Below, in pieces: positions 26,526 through 35,081 of a stretch of 58,863 nt of DNA (within the stretch, counting starts at the first letter, position 1; each line of letters opens with the position of its first letter). The translations under genes and the position numbers were made by a program. This DNA comes from Bodo saltans (lineage: Eukaryota > Euglenozoa > Kinetoplastea > Eubodonida > Bodonidae). Location: positions 1 to 58,863 of the forward strand of contig CYKH01000631.1 of the NCBI GenBank assembly GCA_001460835.1, read 5' to 3'. The notes under the pieces are model-generated. The model was not told the DNA's origin. It worked only from the letters and a program-made list of their open reading frames with translations, and searched no databases.

Positions 26526-26569
26526 TAACTGCTTTGTTTGTTGTTGTTGTTGTTGTTGTTGTTGCCAAG
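26526..26569 (+). promoter_or_regulatory. TTG-repeat tract and candidate spliced-leader acceptor
   Basis: About nine TTG units replace a plain pyrimidine tract and end at an AG at 26568-26569, three bases before the ATG at 26572. A run of Cys codons in the open frame upstream of that ATG is an artefact of this tract. Confidence 0.45.
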
Positions 26570-26571
26570 CA

Positions 26572-28269
26572 ATGTTCCGCAGCGTTGCTGTGTGGCGTAA
26601 CGTCGCTGCTCTCAATCGACCGTTGCACCAACTACTTCAGCTGGCAACCACAGGAGACTTTACCAAAGCCGCTGCGTTTGCGGACAGAGAAGTGTATTCG
26701 AAGCTGAACGATGGAATGAGCCTTGCTGCGGTGTCGCAAGAACCTTCCGAAGCACGGGATCTTGCAGCGACGCTCATGAAGACGTACGCTGGTGTGGGGA
26801 ACCTTGCAAAGCTGCGATCTACATTCCTAATTGGCGTTCAGTACATGAGAGATAACGACTGCCTGAACGCGACTCTTTTTGACACGTACCTCGCTATCAC
26901 AGGACGCCGAACAAAGTTTTCCATCGAGGAGGTGCAGTATGTACTGAAGCTGATGGAGGAGCTGAACATCGCCAAGACGAGTCATACGTATCTGTATTTG
27001 ATAGAACTGCACCTCAGAATGGACCGCGACCCCTCAGCCTTGTGGTACGAGCTCCTCGAGAGCACTTCTGGGAGTGAGCCCCCCATCACTGCAGCGATTG
27101 TGAAGTCGCTCTTTCTACATGTGCTCCCCACTACCAAAGATCCAAGAATAGGACTTGGCGTGATGAGAGAGTTGCTTGCGCTGGACCATCTTGATCGGCC
27201 CTCTTTTGCTGCAGTTGTGACGCAGTGGATGGGCAACCGGGAAGTTGCACCGGAACACAGCCTGTGGCTCCTGTTCGAGTTTGAACAGCGTTGCATTCTT
27301 GAGAAGCAAACAGTGAGCGCCCATATTCAGAAGCAGCACGTTGCACAGCTGATGTTGCAGTGCGCCAAGTGTGCTGACGCTCTGTCCGCCGATAAGCTTC
27401 TTAGTTTTATGGATCGCCACATGCTCGTCAAGAGCGCTGATATCATGAGCCTTGTGGTGTGGTGCTACGCACAAGCAGAGTCGGTGGAGGCTGCACTTGA
27501 CGTGGTGGAGATCATGAGCAGGAGGGGGTACTTAGACGGGGCAGACATCTTTAAGCCCTTCACCGTGGAAGTCATTCACTACACAATGGAGCGGCATGTG
27601 CTGCTTCTGCTGGCAGATTCTTTGCACAGTGTCGCCCTTGTAGAAAGGGCCGTTGCCCACTTGCACAAACGGCGCGAGGCGGGAAAGATCGTCACCATTC
27701 CTACGCTGGACGTTGTGACCTTAGCGTGGAGCAAACTGGGGCACGAGGATCGTGCCGTTGCTTTTGTCGACGAGTACATGCCAACGTTTGGCGCCTCTCC
27801 GAGGACTCATACATACAATTGTTTGATGCTTGCGTCCATCGGCACCAGGAAGAGTTCTCTGCATCGTCAAATATTTGACCGCATGGTCACTACGGGAGTT
27901 GCTCCCAACTCTCACACATTCCGACTTGTGATTCGTCAAGCGATCAACTGCAACGACATCGACGAGGCGGTGCGGTACTTGGAGTCGGTGTCTTCCTTCC
28001 AAGGACTGCGAATTGAGATCGAAATGATTTTGATGGTCATGGAACGTGCGGCACGCGCTGGCGATGTACGCACCGTCAATCGCATCTCTAAATTTTCTCT
28101 TGATTGCGATTTGGGCATCGACTCAGTCGTCATCAAGAATGTGAAGGAGGCACTGAAGGAGCACGGCTGCGAGGTGGCCACGTTGGAATCACACGCGCCA
28201 CTCCACGAAGCCCTTAGATCCCGATCGAAAGCAGCAAGACGCCGAACAAAGTATGATGTCGGCTTGTAA
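26572..28269 (+). CDS. Pentatricopeptide repeat (PPR) protein, mitochondrial, 565 aa
   Basis: The start at 26572 is set by the AG just upstream and gives a presequence-like N-terminus (MFRSVAVWRNVAALNRPL). The protein is a chain of helix pairs of about 35 residues. The clearest PPR units are TSHTYLYLIELHLRMDRD near residue 140 and RTHTYNCLMLASIGTRKS followed by SHTFRLVIRQAINCNDI near 420-470. A further unit type is YLDGADIFKPFTVEVIHY. PPR proteins bind RNA one base per repeat and act in mitochondrial RNA processing, stability or translation. Kinetoplastids have dozens, many in mitoribosomes. The target cannot be read from this sequence with confidence. The C-terminus is basic (RSRSKAARRRTKYD). 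Confidence 0.75.
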   Translation: MFRSVAVWRNVAALNRPLHQLLQLATTGDFTKAAAFADREVYSKLNDGMSLAAVSQEPSEARDLAATLMKTYAGVGNLAKLRSTFLIGVQYMRDNDCLNATLFDTYLAITGRRTKFSIEEVQYVLKLMEELNIAKTSHTYLYLIELHLRMDRDPSALWYELLESTSGSEPPITAAIVKSLFLHVLPTTKDPRIGLGVMRELLALDHLDRPSFAAVVTQWMGNREVAPEHSLWLLFEFEQRCILEKQTVSAHIQKQHVAQLMLQCAKCADALSADKLLSFMDRHMLVKSADIMSLVVWCYAQAESVEAALDVVEIMSRRGYLDGADIFKPFTVEVIHYTMERHVLLLLADSLHSVALVERAVAHLHKRREAGKIVTIPTLDVVTLAWSKLGHEDRAVAFVDEYMPTFGASPRTHTYNCLMLASIGTRKSSLHRQIFDRMVTTGVAPNSHTFRLVIRQAINCNDIDEAVRYLESVSSFQGLRIEIEMILMVMERAARAGDVRTVNRISKFSLDCDLGIDSVVIKNVKEALKEHGCEVATLESHAPLHEALRSRSKAARRRTKYDVGL

Positions 28270-28326
28270 CACAAACGCACACAATGTTTGATGGCCGCAT
28301 AAAATGACGCAATTGTCTGGAAAAAA

Positions 28327-28364
28327 ACCCTCTTTCTTTTTTTCTTCCTTTTTCTGAAGGTAAG
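28327..28364 (+). promoter_or_regulatory. Strong spliced-leader acceptor candidate
   Basis: A nearly pure pyrimidine run at 28328-28355 is followed by AGs at 28358-28359 and 28363-28364, directly before the ATG at 28365. It is the longest tract before any gene here and precedes the most codon-biased gene. Confidence 0.6.
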
Positions 28365-30335
28365 ATGAAGTCTATCTTCTCAGTCCTTGCGATTTTCGCG
28401 TGCGCTGCAGCAGTCGCAGCCGCGAGTGAGGTTGACCCCTGCGCTCAGTACGCCTCCTGCGAAGTGTGCGTCTCCCACAACCTGTGTGGTTGGTGCAGCG
28501 AGCCCGTTGTCTACCCCGACAACCGCACCGGTACTCAATGCGCCGGTTTCAATTCCAACGGATCCAACCCGTTTGCGTGCAACGGTATCTACAGCACTGA
28601 CCAGTGCGTTGCCGGCTACACCTGCGACCTCGACACATTCCAGTGCACCCTCGCCTCCCCTGGCGCCGGTATCCCCCAAGCCGCCTGTGAGGCCAACTGC
28701 ACCGATGACGGTCAAGTGTACTTGTGCAACATGACCTCCCACACCTGCCACCAGGTCCCTCCGAACTCCCCCAACAACGGTAGCTACGCCATCTGCATGT
28801 CCGACTGCATCCACCCGTCCAGCCACCCCTCGTCCTCGTCCCCGTCCCCTGCGGCAGAGACGTACATCTGCAACACCACCAGCGGACAGTGCCAGCAGAC
28901 CACCGTCGGCCACGGCTCCTCCCTGCAGGTCTGCAACCAGTCATGCAGCAAGAGCGATGGTGAGCAGTACATGTGCAACTCCTTCCTGCAGCAATGCATC
29001 AAGCTCCCCCCTGGCATCAAGGGTGAGACCTACGCTCAGTGCGAGGCAGTGTGCAACCCCAAGCCCAACCCCGGCCCCCCATCCGCCTTCGTCGGCATGT
29101 GGCGCGGTATCGCTATCCAGAACAACTACAAGGTTGGTGAGTGGGACATGAACTTCACCGAGACGTCAGCCGTCATCATCGACATCGCCCAGGCTCAGAC
29201 CATCAAGGGTATTCCGTCCAACCAGCAGACTGCCAGCGGCGCCATCTTCAACATCAACATCACCTCCGGCCCTGGTGCTGGTCAGGTGTGGCGTGGTATT
29301 GGCGAGACCGCCAACCGTGGCCCCGAGACCTTCTACCTCACCGCCGCCTTCGGTGGATTTGGTCAACCCGCTCCCGGCAGCATCGACGCCGCCATGAAGG
29401 ACGGCAGCAGCACTGTGTTCTTCCTGAGCAAGTGTGCTGGTACTCCTGAGTGCGTCTTCACGATGCCCGCTACTTCCCAGAAGCGTGTCTTCGAGCGCCA
29501 AACGGTCCGCACCTCCGTCTCCACCGACCCATGCTCCCAATGGAGTGCTAACTGCACTGAGTGCCTCGCCCACGCCCTGTGCGGCTGGTGCTCCACCAAT
29601 GTCATCTACAAGGACGGCCAGACCGGCACCCAGTGCGCTGGTTTCAGCTCCAACGCCAACGAGAGCAATGCCTTCGTTTGCAACGGTCGCTACTCAACCT
29701 TTGACTGCACCGTCGGCTATGACTGCGATCAGTCCACTGACCAGTGCGTCCCTGACCCCAACCCCGGAAACGGCCTGCCCCTCGCTGAGTGCACTCAGCT
29801 GTGCCGCCCCACTCCCCCACCCACTCCCCCGATTGCGCAGTACATCTGCAACATCACCACCAAGCAATGCTACAAGTGCAACGAGACTTTCTGCCCCGGC
29901 TCCATGCCTGAGGCCACCTGCGCTGCTGCCTGCGTCAAGCCCAAGCCTGGCCCCACTGGCCTCGTCGTTGGCTCATGGCGTGGCCTCCAGATTCAGAACT
30001 CCTATCCGCTGGGCGAGTGGGAGTGGCTCTTCAACGCCAGCGCTCTCACCGTCTACAAGGAGAACGTTGAGCAGTGGTCCGCAACCATCATCAGCTATGG
30101 CGGTAACGTCATGCAGTTCAACGTCGTCAGCGGCAGCGGCTCCGGCAGCACCTTCTCTGGTATCTACTCCATCCAGAACCAAGGCGGCCCCCTCTACTCC
30201 ATCATGACCCTTGCCGTCGGTGGCAACAACGGTGCTGTCCCCCAATCCTTCTCCCCGCCCATGGAGACCACCGGGGAGTATGAGCTCGTCCTCGCCAAGT
30301 GCGCTGGCTCTCCCTGCTCCTTCGTCAATCCCTAA
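28365..30335 (+). CDS. Secreted Cys-rich protein with two PSI-like and two WRG modules, 656 aa
   Basis: A signal peptide is clear (MKSIFSVLAIFACAAAVAAA, cleavage near residue 20). The mature protein is an internal duplication. Each half begins with a PSI-like Cys motif (CEVCVSHNLCGWCSEP and CTECLAHALCGWCSTN), then QCAGF and FxCNGxYST repeats. Short Cys hairpins follow (YICNTTSGQCQQ, YICNITTKQCYKC). Each half ends with a beta-rich module starting VGMWRGIAIQNNYKVGEW or VGSWRGLQIQNSYPLGEW. N-glycosylation sites (NNT, NIT, NCT) and Pro/Ser-rich linkers are common. There is no membrane anchor or GPI-type hydrophobic tail, so secretion or delivery to an endolysosomal compartment is likely. Codons are almost all C-ending, suggesting very high expression. 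I do not recognise a named family, and the function is open. Confidence 0.75.
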   Translation: MKSIFSVLAIFACAAAVAAASEVDPCAQYASCEVCVSHNLCGWCSEPVVYPDNRTGTQCAGFNSNGSNPFACNGIYSTDQCVAGYTCDLDTFQCTLASPGAGIPQAACEANCTDDGQVYLCNMTSHTCHQVPPNSPNNGSYAICMSDCIHPSSHPSSSSPSPAAETYICNTTSGQCQQTTVGHGSSLQVCNQSCSKSDGEQYMCNSFLQQCIKLPPGIKGETYAQCEAVCNPKPNPGPPSAFVGMWRGIAIQNNYKVGEWDMNFTETSAVIIDIAQAQTIKGIPSNQQTASGAIFNINITSGPGAGQVWRGIGETANRGPETFYLTAAFGGFGQPAPGSIDAAMKDGSSTVFFLSKCAGTPECVFTMPATSQKRVFERQTVRTSVSTDPCSQWSANCTECLAHALCGWCSTNVIYKDGQTGTQCAGFSSNANESNAFVCNGRYSTFDCTVGYDCDQSTDQCVPDPNPGNGLPLAECTQLCRPTPPPTPPIAQYICNITTKQCYKCNETFCPGSMPEATCAAACVKPKPGPTGLVVGSWRGLQIQNSYPLGEWEWLFNASALTVYKENVEQWSATIISYGGNVMQFNVVSGSGSGSTFSGIYSIQNQGGPLYSIMTLAVGGNNGAVPQSFSPPMETTGEYELVLAKCAGSPCSFVNP

Positions 30336-30584
30336 TTGCCCACATGGTGATTACATTGAGTGGGTGAGTAACGTTGCGATACCGTGGTTTCGTTTCTTCT
30401 TAAGTTTTCGATCTTCCGTCGCAGCAAAGGGAAGAGGAAAACAATTCAATGTCAAATGGAAATAACAGCGGACACACACTACTCTACGTACAAAATAAAC
30501 ACACATACCGTTCCTACGATTGTTGGTGACGCTGTTCATGAAAAGTATTTGAAATTGCTCCTTGTTGTGTTGATAAGTGACAAG

Positions 30585-31211
30585 ATGCCGATTGATCAAC
30601 CCTTCCGGCAGCGTTACGAGGGGTATTTTAACGAGCGACGAAGCCAAGCCCCAAAGTTCTCCACTGCTAGTCGCAACACGTTGCTCACACCATACCACTT
30701 TGGCGGCGGCTTTGGAACAGAACCGAAGGCTCCCCACAATGTGACGGCGACTCCAGTGGGCCCTCGATCGTACACGCCCACGACACGACATACGCCATCG
30801 GCTACATTTGGCACAGCTCGTCGAACTGATGTCTTTGGGAGCAACATCAGCGGTGTCGCCGAAAGGAGCGCCTCCCCTGCAGCATCCAGTAGGAGGCCGC
30901 AGACTGGTGCCGTTGGCTATCGGCAGCAATCGTTTCGTCATCAATCTCCTCAACGAGGTCACGAAGACTCTCTTCGTTTTCCTGGCCCGCAGTCTTACAA
31001 AACGAAGAGGTCCGACTTTGAGATCGCAAGGCCGATCGCAAAAGACCTTCACGCACTTAACGCAAAGTTTGCTCATGACGGCACTCATACGCCCCGACAC
31101 TACATCCCTGGTAGCAAAGGCGGTGCGATTCCACGCTCTCCTAGACTTACTACGACTCCGCTGAACACTCCTGGCCCAGCAGCGTACCACCCACGCTACG
31201 GCCTTGTGTAA
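30585..31211 (+). CDS. PG-rich (SHIPPO/ODF3-like) flagellar protein, 208 aa
   Basis: The start at 30585 is chosen because the open frame upstream is of low coding quality and a TTG/T-rich tract lies just before it. The protein carries Pro-Gly-Pro repeats of the sperm-tail type: VGPRSYTPTTRHTPSATFG, FPGPQSYKTKRSDFEI and TPGPAAYHPRYGLV, each a PGPxxY core followed by a basic, Thr-rich strand. FGTARRTDVF is the usual companion segment. Such proteins bind along axonemal microtubules, as inner or surface proteins. The rest is basic and rich in Ser, Arg and Gln. A role in the flagellum or subpellicular microtubules is therefore likely, by family analogy. Confidence 0.7.
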   Translation: MPIDQPFRQRYEGYFNERRSQAPKFSTASRNTLLTPYHFGGGFGTEPKAPHNVTATPVGPRSYTPTTRHTPSATFGTARRTDVFGSNISGVAERSASPAASSRRPQTGAVGYRQQSFRHQSPQRGHEDSLRFPGPQSYKTKRSDFEIARPIAKDLHALNAKFAHDGTHTPRHYIPGSKGGAIPRSPRLTTTPLNTPGPAAYHPRYGLV

Positions 31212-31342
31212 CCTGTACACCCATCACAAACCATTTCTCAAGAGACGTTGTTAGTCGAGAAGTGTGACGAATTTGGAAGCGACTTTTTTTGTTTATTTCT
31301 CGCCCTTCGTATTAGATTCAAGTTGCAGACAGCAAATATTTA

Positions 31343-32539
31343 ATGTCATCTTGCGAAGCTTGTGGGACATCCCCAGCGGAACTCCAGTGCCCGAAGTGCA
31401 AGGAAGTTGGGCTTCCGCCTTCACTATTCTGCTCACAGGCCTGTTTCAAGAAAGCGTGGGGACAACACAAGGAAAAGCACAGCATGTCGGCCTCCTGCAC
31501 GATCAAGACAATGAATGACACAGCAAAAATATCCTTTAATTTCACTGGGCCCCTTCGCCCAGGTTTGATCACTCCCCGCCGATTCGTCCCTCCCGCGATT
31601 GTAAGACCCGACTATGCCCTCAGCAAAGACGGCATCAGTCTTACTGAGCAGAAGTCGTACAACACCAACAGGCCAATTAAGAACAGCGCCGAACAGGTTG
31701 AGGCAATTCGGAAGGCCGCTCGACATACGCGCGACGTGCTTGATGTCGCCATTCGTGCTGCAGTCCCTGGTGTGACGACTGACGCAGTTGACCGTGCCGT
31801 GCACGATGCCTTCGTGGAGCGTGGCGTCTACCCCTCCACCCTGGGGTACATGAAGTTCCCCAAGAGTTGCTGCACAAGTCTCAATGAAGTCGTTTGCCAC
31901 GGCATTCCTGACTCAACGGTGCTGCAGGAAGGAGATATTGTGAATCTTGACATCTCTGGGTTCGTTGGTGGTGCTCATGGCGACTGCAACGAGACGATCT
32001 TCGTTGGGAAGCCCACCGAAGAGTCTGTGCGGCTTGTGCACACAACGTACGTCTGCACGATGGCCGGCATTGCCATGTGCCGCCCTGGTGCCATGTACAA
32101 GCACATTGGCGACACAATTGCACCGATCGCAGAGGGTCAGGGGTATGGCGTCGTGCGCAGCGTCTGTGGCCACGGCATCGGTGAATTGTTTCATTGCCCT
32201 CCAAACGTGTCTCACTACGCAAACAACAAAGCAGTAGGCCAAATGGCTATCAATCATGTCTTCACCGTCGAACCTATGATCAACGCCGGCACGTGGAAGG
32301 ACGTCAGCTGGCCGGACGACTGGACGCTGGTCACACTCGACGGAAAACGATCCGCTCAATTTGAACACATGGTCCTCATTACATCTGCAGGCAACGAAAT
32401 TCTGACGCTGAGCAACTCATGGGATAAGCCATACTACCAAGTGCAGCTGGAAGAGTGGGGGATTCCCCTACCAGAAATCATCAAGGTAACGGCCGCTGCC
32501 GAAGTTGTTGAGAAGGCCCCACAAACGATGGCTGAGTAA
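31343..32539 (+). CDS. MAP1: Methionine aminopeptidase 1, 398 aa
   Basis: The enzyme removes the initiator Met from nascent cytosolic proteins. The N-terminal zinc finger typical of eukaryotic type 1 is complete, with Cys at 4, 7, 16, 19, 30 and 34 and His at 42 and 46, a C6H2 set that docks on the ribosome. The pita-bread catalytic domain follows: EVVCHGIPD (His near 186), IVNLDISGFVGG (metal Asp near 203), AHGDCNETIFVG (metal Asp near 214), VCGHGIGELFHCPPNV (metal His), FTVEPMI (metal Glu) and AQFEHMVLIT (metal Glu). All five metal ligands are present. Length is normal. The frame is whole and starts at the first ATG after the acceptor region. Confidence 0.93.
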   Translation: MSSCEACGTSPAELQCPKCKEVGLPPSLFCSQACFKKAWGQHKEKHSMSASCTIKTMNDTAKISFNFTGPLRPGLITPRRFVPPAIVRPDYALSKDGISLTEQKSYNTNRPIKNSAEQVEAIRKAARHTRDVLDVAIRAAVPGVTTDAVDRAVHDAFVERGVYPSTLGYMKFPKSCCTSLNEVVCHGIPDSTVLQEGDIVNLDISGFVGGAHGDCNETIFVGKPTEESVRLVHTTYVCTMAGIAMCRPGAMYKHIGDTIAPIAEGQGYGVVRSVCGHGIGELFHCPPNVSHYANNKAVGQMAINHVFTVEPMINAGTWKDVSWPDDWTLVTLDGKRSAQFEHMVLITSAGNEILTLSNSWDKPYYQVQLEEWGIPLPEIIKVTAAAEVVEKAPQTMAE

Positions 32540-32652
32540 TTCGATTAACATGATGACTTCTCATTTAACACTCGCTCATTCTACTTGCAAATACATGAGT
32601 TTTTCCCGTTTTCCCTGTTTATTTTTATCTCTCAGTCAAACAACAAACGTCA

Positions 32653-34980
32653 ATGCACCGATCGAATCTACTTGGAGAGAGCAATGCAGGCGGTCTATTG
32701 AACGGGCGCTACCAGCTGCTTGAGATTATTGGCAAGGGCGCCAACGCAGTTGTGTATCGTGCAACGGACATCACCGCTGCCCGTGGTGCTACGCCAACGG
32801 TAGCGCTAAAGAAAATTATTCAAAAAGGCATAGGACGTGGAGCGGAAAGCGATGACGTCGCACATTGGCGTCGAGAAGCAGATCTCTTAAAATCTCTTCA
32901 CCACCCCAACATCGTCCAATATTTTGATGACTTTGTCGATGAGGAGGGGAACATGTACATCGCTATGGAATACGCTGCTCAGGGCTCTCTTCTTTCACAA
33001 ATTAAGCGCGTGCCACTTGCAGAAGAAGTCGCCGCCCCGTTCCTGTTTCAGACCTTATGCGGCCTTTCGTATCTTCATCGACGAAAAGTGATTCACCGCG
33101 ACATAAAAGCAGCAAACATTCTGCTCGGAGAGTCCGGCGTCGCAAAGCTTACCGATTTTGGGCTTGCAACACCGACTGAAGCAACCGGACAAAAGATGGA
33201 ACAGCTCACGATGCTGGTAGGGTCTGTGTACTGGATGTCCCCGGAAAGCATCTCGAAGGGTATCCAAAGTGAATCAGGCGACGTGTGGTCCGTGGGCTGC
33301 ACGGCGATTGAGCTCGTCACAGGAGTCCCACCCTTCTTTGACCGCACTCCGGTGAATGCCTTGTACCACATCGCCGAGAGCACTGAGTCGCCAGTACCAA
33401 ACACTGTGTCGGAGCTTATGCAGGATTTCCTTGCATGCTGTCTCCAGCGCAACCCTGATGTGCGCGCAAAACTGACAGAACTCGTGCACCACGAGTGGTT
33501 CGCCTCTTGTGGCGTAGACACAAGTGTTGTCCCGGATGGTGACCTTGCATCTTTGCTGTCAACCACGCACAATTCTAGTGGGTCTCCGGCTGGAGGGGCG
33601 GTGTCGTCGATTGCACAAGAAGTGGAGCGTTATTTATTTGGCGATCGCTTAGCAGAACGTGAAGATTGGCTGAAGAGCGGAGGCTTAGCGACTGCAGTGA
33701 ATGCGCTGACAACCATTACAGCCGAAGACAGCTATCGAATTGTGCGGAGTTTGGCATTCGAGTCCCAACGAGCAGCGTCGGAATCATCTGTCTTCTTTGA
33801 ATCGCTTGGAGACACAGAGTTCTGGGGACTAGATTTGGTCGTGTTAGCCACGATGGATACTGTTGCCACACTATTTAGTGACTGCTGTGACCATCAGCCT
33901 CCCACTTGCCGAAACTATGCACCGTCACACAAGCACGCCCTTCAACTTGTGTTGCGGTCTAGTGACGTTGGTCCGCAGTGCATCTCCGCACTTCACCGAC
34001 TTTTGGTCTGTCGCTTGGATGGAGAGGCATCGGCATCAACAGACGCTCCGAAGAATCGTCGTGAGCTTCGCCACTCCTCGATGTACATCGCTCCCACTGT
34101 GTCCACAGATGCGGCTCGTGTTAGATTTCTTGCCGACGACGGGATCGCCGTACTTCGGGATATTGTGCAGAGTATGTGCCTCCAAGCATTCCGAGAAAAG
34201 ACGGAGCCACTTGTTCGCTGGGAGAACATTGATAAGCTTTTGGAAATCGTCTTATCCTTTGCACCGGCTGCAGGGAGCGATCAGGAGGACAACCTGCCCA
34301 CCATGGGCGACAATTGGCTGATTGCTGTGCAGGAGGCCTGCATGCATAATTGTCCCTCCGCACTGCATCTCCTGATGTACTCCATCGACTCACGTGACGG
34401 CATTGTGTCGGGAGAGCGCGTCATTGTGGGCCGACTCATTTCGGTAGGCTCACAGCCCCTCCTCGATTACGAGACGAGACTGAAGGTGGCTGAGTGCCTC
34501 CCAAGGCTGCAGGCGCAGTACCCAGAGGCCTCCAAGGCGTTATGCGACGTACACGGCAATATCCCGCTGATTACGCACATGATGCGCCACGCTCCTCCAT
34601 CCGGCTCGGTGGATTCGATGTTGTCTGTCCTCACTGCATTATGTGAGTCAGGGGATATGGCAGAGGCTTGTGCATCGTACGACGGAATGCTGACGCTAGT
34701 AATTCAGAAGATCTTAGAGGCCCAACAACGCGGGTCCCCGCAGTGCCTAGACCGCAGCTTGCGGCTCACAGAACTGCTTTTTAGTCGAGCACCCCATCCT
34801 GAGTGGTTTGTGACATCCAGGCAACTTACCCAGCGGCTGATTGAGATTATAGGTACGCCCAGCCTTAACGTTGAATCTTCAGGCAATCCTGAAAGTGCGG
34901 ATGCGAAGTGCAGAACGTCAGCAGTAACACGTGCAAAGAGACTGCTCAATGCGTTGGCAGCGCAATCCATTAGCGTGTAG
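32653..34980 (+). CDS. STE/Cdc7-like Ser/Thr kinase with C-terminal helical repeats, 775 aa
   Basis: The kinase domain spans about residues 17-285. It shows the Gly loop IIGKGANAVVYRATD, Lys in VALKKII (about residue 53), HHPNIVQYFDDFVD, MEYAAQGSLLSQIK, HRDIKAANILL (about 150), LTDFGLATP, and the activation-segment end GSVYWMSPESI with DVWSVGCTAIELVTGVPPF. All catalytic residues are present. The pattern is STE11/Cdc7 type, like fission yeast Cdc7 or plant MAP3K epsilon. Those also carry a C-terminal armadillo-like region, and residues 330-775 here are helical repeats (EDSYRIVRSLAFESQ, VGRLISVGSQPLLDYETRL, LRLTELLFSRAPHPEWFV). A role in a septation-like or cell-cycle signalling chain is family inference only. 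Confidence 0.8.
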   Translation: MHRSNLLGESNAGGLLNGRYQLLEIIGKGANAVVYRATDITAARGATPTVALKKIIQKGIGRGAESDDVAHWRREADLLKSLHHPNIVQYFDDFVDEEGNMYIAMEYAAQGSLLSQIKRVPLAEEVAAPFLFQTLCGLSYLHRRKVIHRDIKAANILLGESGVAKLTDFGLATPTEATGQKMEQLTMLVGSVYWMSPESISKGIQSESGDVWSVGCTAIELVTGVPPFFDRTPVNALYHIAESTESPVPNTVSELMQDFLACCLQRNPDVRAKLTELVHHEWFASCGVDTSVVPDGDLASLLSTTHNSSGSPAGGAVSSIAQEVERYLFGDRLAEREDWLKSGGLATAVNALTTITAEDSYRIVRSLAFESQRAASESSVFFESLGDTEFWGLDLVVLATMDTVATLFSDCCDHQPPTCRNYAPSHKHALQLVLRSSDVGPQCISALHRLLVCRLDGEASASTDAPKNRRELRHSSMYIAPTVSTDAARVRFLADDGIAVLRDIVQSMCLQAFREKTEPLVRWENIDKLLEIVLSFAPAAGSDQEDNLPTMGDNWLIAVQEACMHNCPSALHLLMYSIDSRDGIVSGERVIVGRLISVGSQPLLDYETRLKVAECLPRLQAQYPEASKALCDVHGNIPLITHMMRHAPPSGSVDSMLSVLTALCESGDMAEACASYDGMLTLVIQKILEAQQRGSPQCLDRSLRLTELLFSRAPHPEWFVTSRQLTQRLIEIIGTPSLNVESSGNPESADAKCRTSAVTRAKRLLNALAAQSISV

Positions 34981-35023
34981 AGTGTTCGAGATACAATTTT
35001 GTGCGTCACTTAGCTTTTCTAAT

Positions 35024-35081
35024 GATGTTGTTGCTGCTACTCATTGCATTCTCATCGTTTCTGTGTGATAGTGTTGCAGAG
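35024..35081 (+). promoter_or_regulatory. Candidate spliced-leader acceptor that decides a start
   Basis: A T/C and TTG rich stretch ends at cagag (35077-35081) just before the ATG at 35082. Two upstream in-frame ATGs at 35022 and 35025 would turn this tract into a run of Leu, giving a false signal-like peptide. Confidence 0.45.

Noticed and set aside
28380-28944. Antisense open frames over the Cys-rich secreted protein gene
   Set aside because: They are Gly/Val and Arg/Cys-rich shadows produced by the extreme codon bias of the sense gene.
35001-35081. Signal peptide on the gene at 35082
   Set aside because: The Leu-rich run from 35022 is encoded by the TTG/CTG-rich acceptor tract and ends at AGs just before the better start at 35082.
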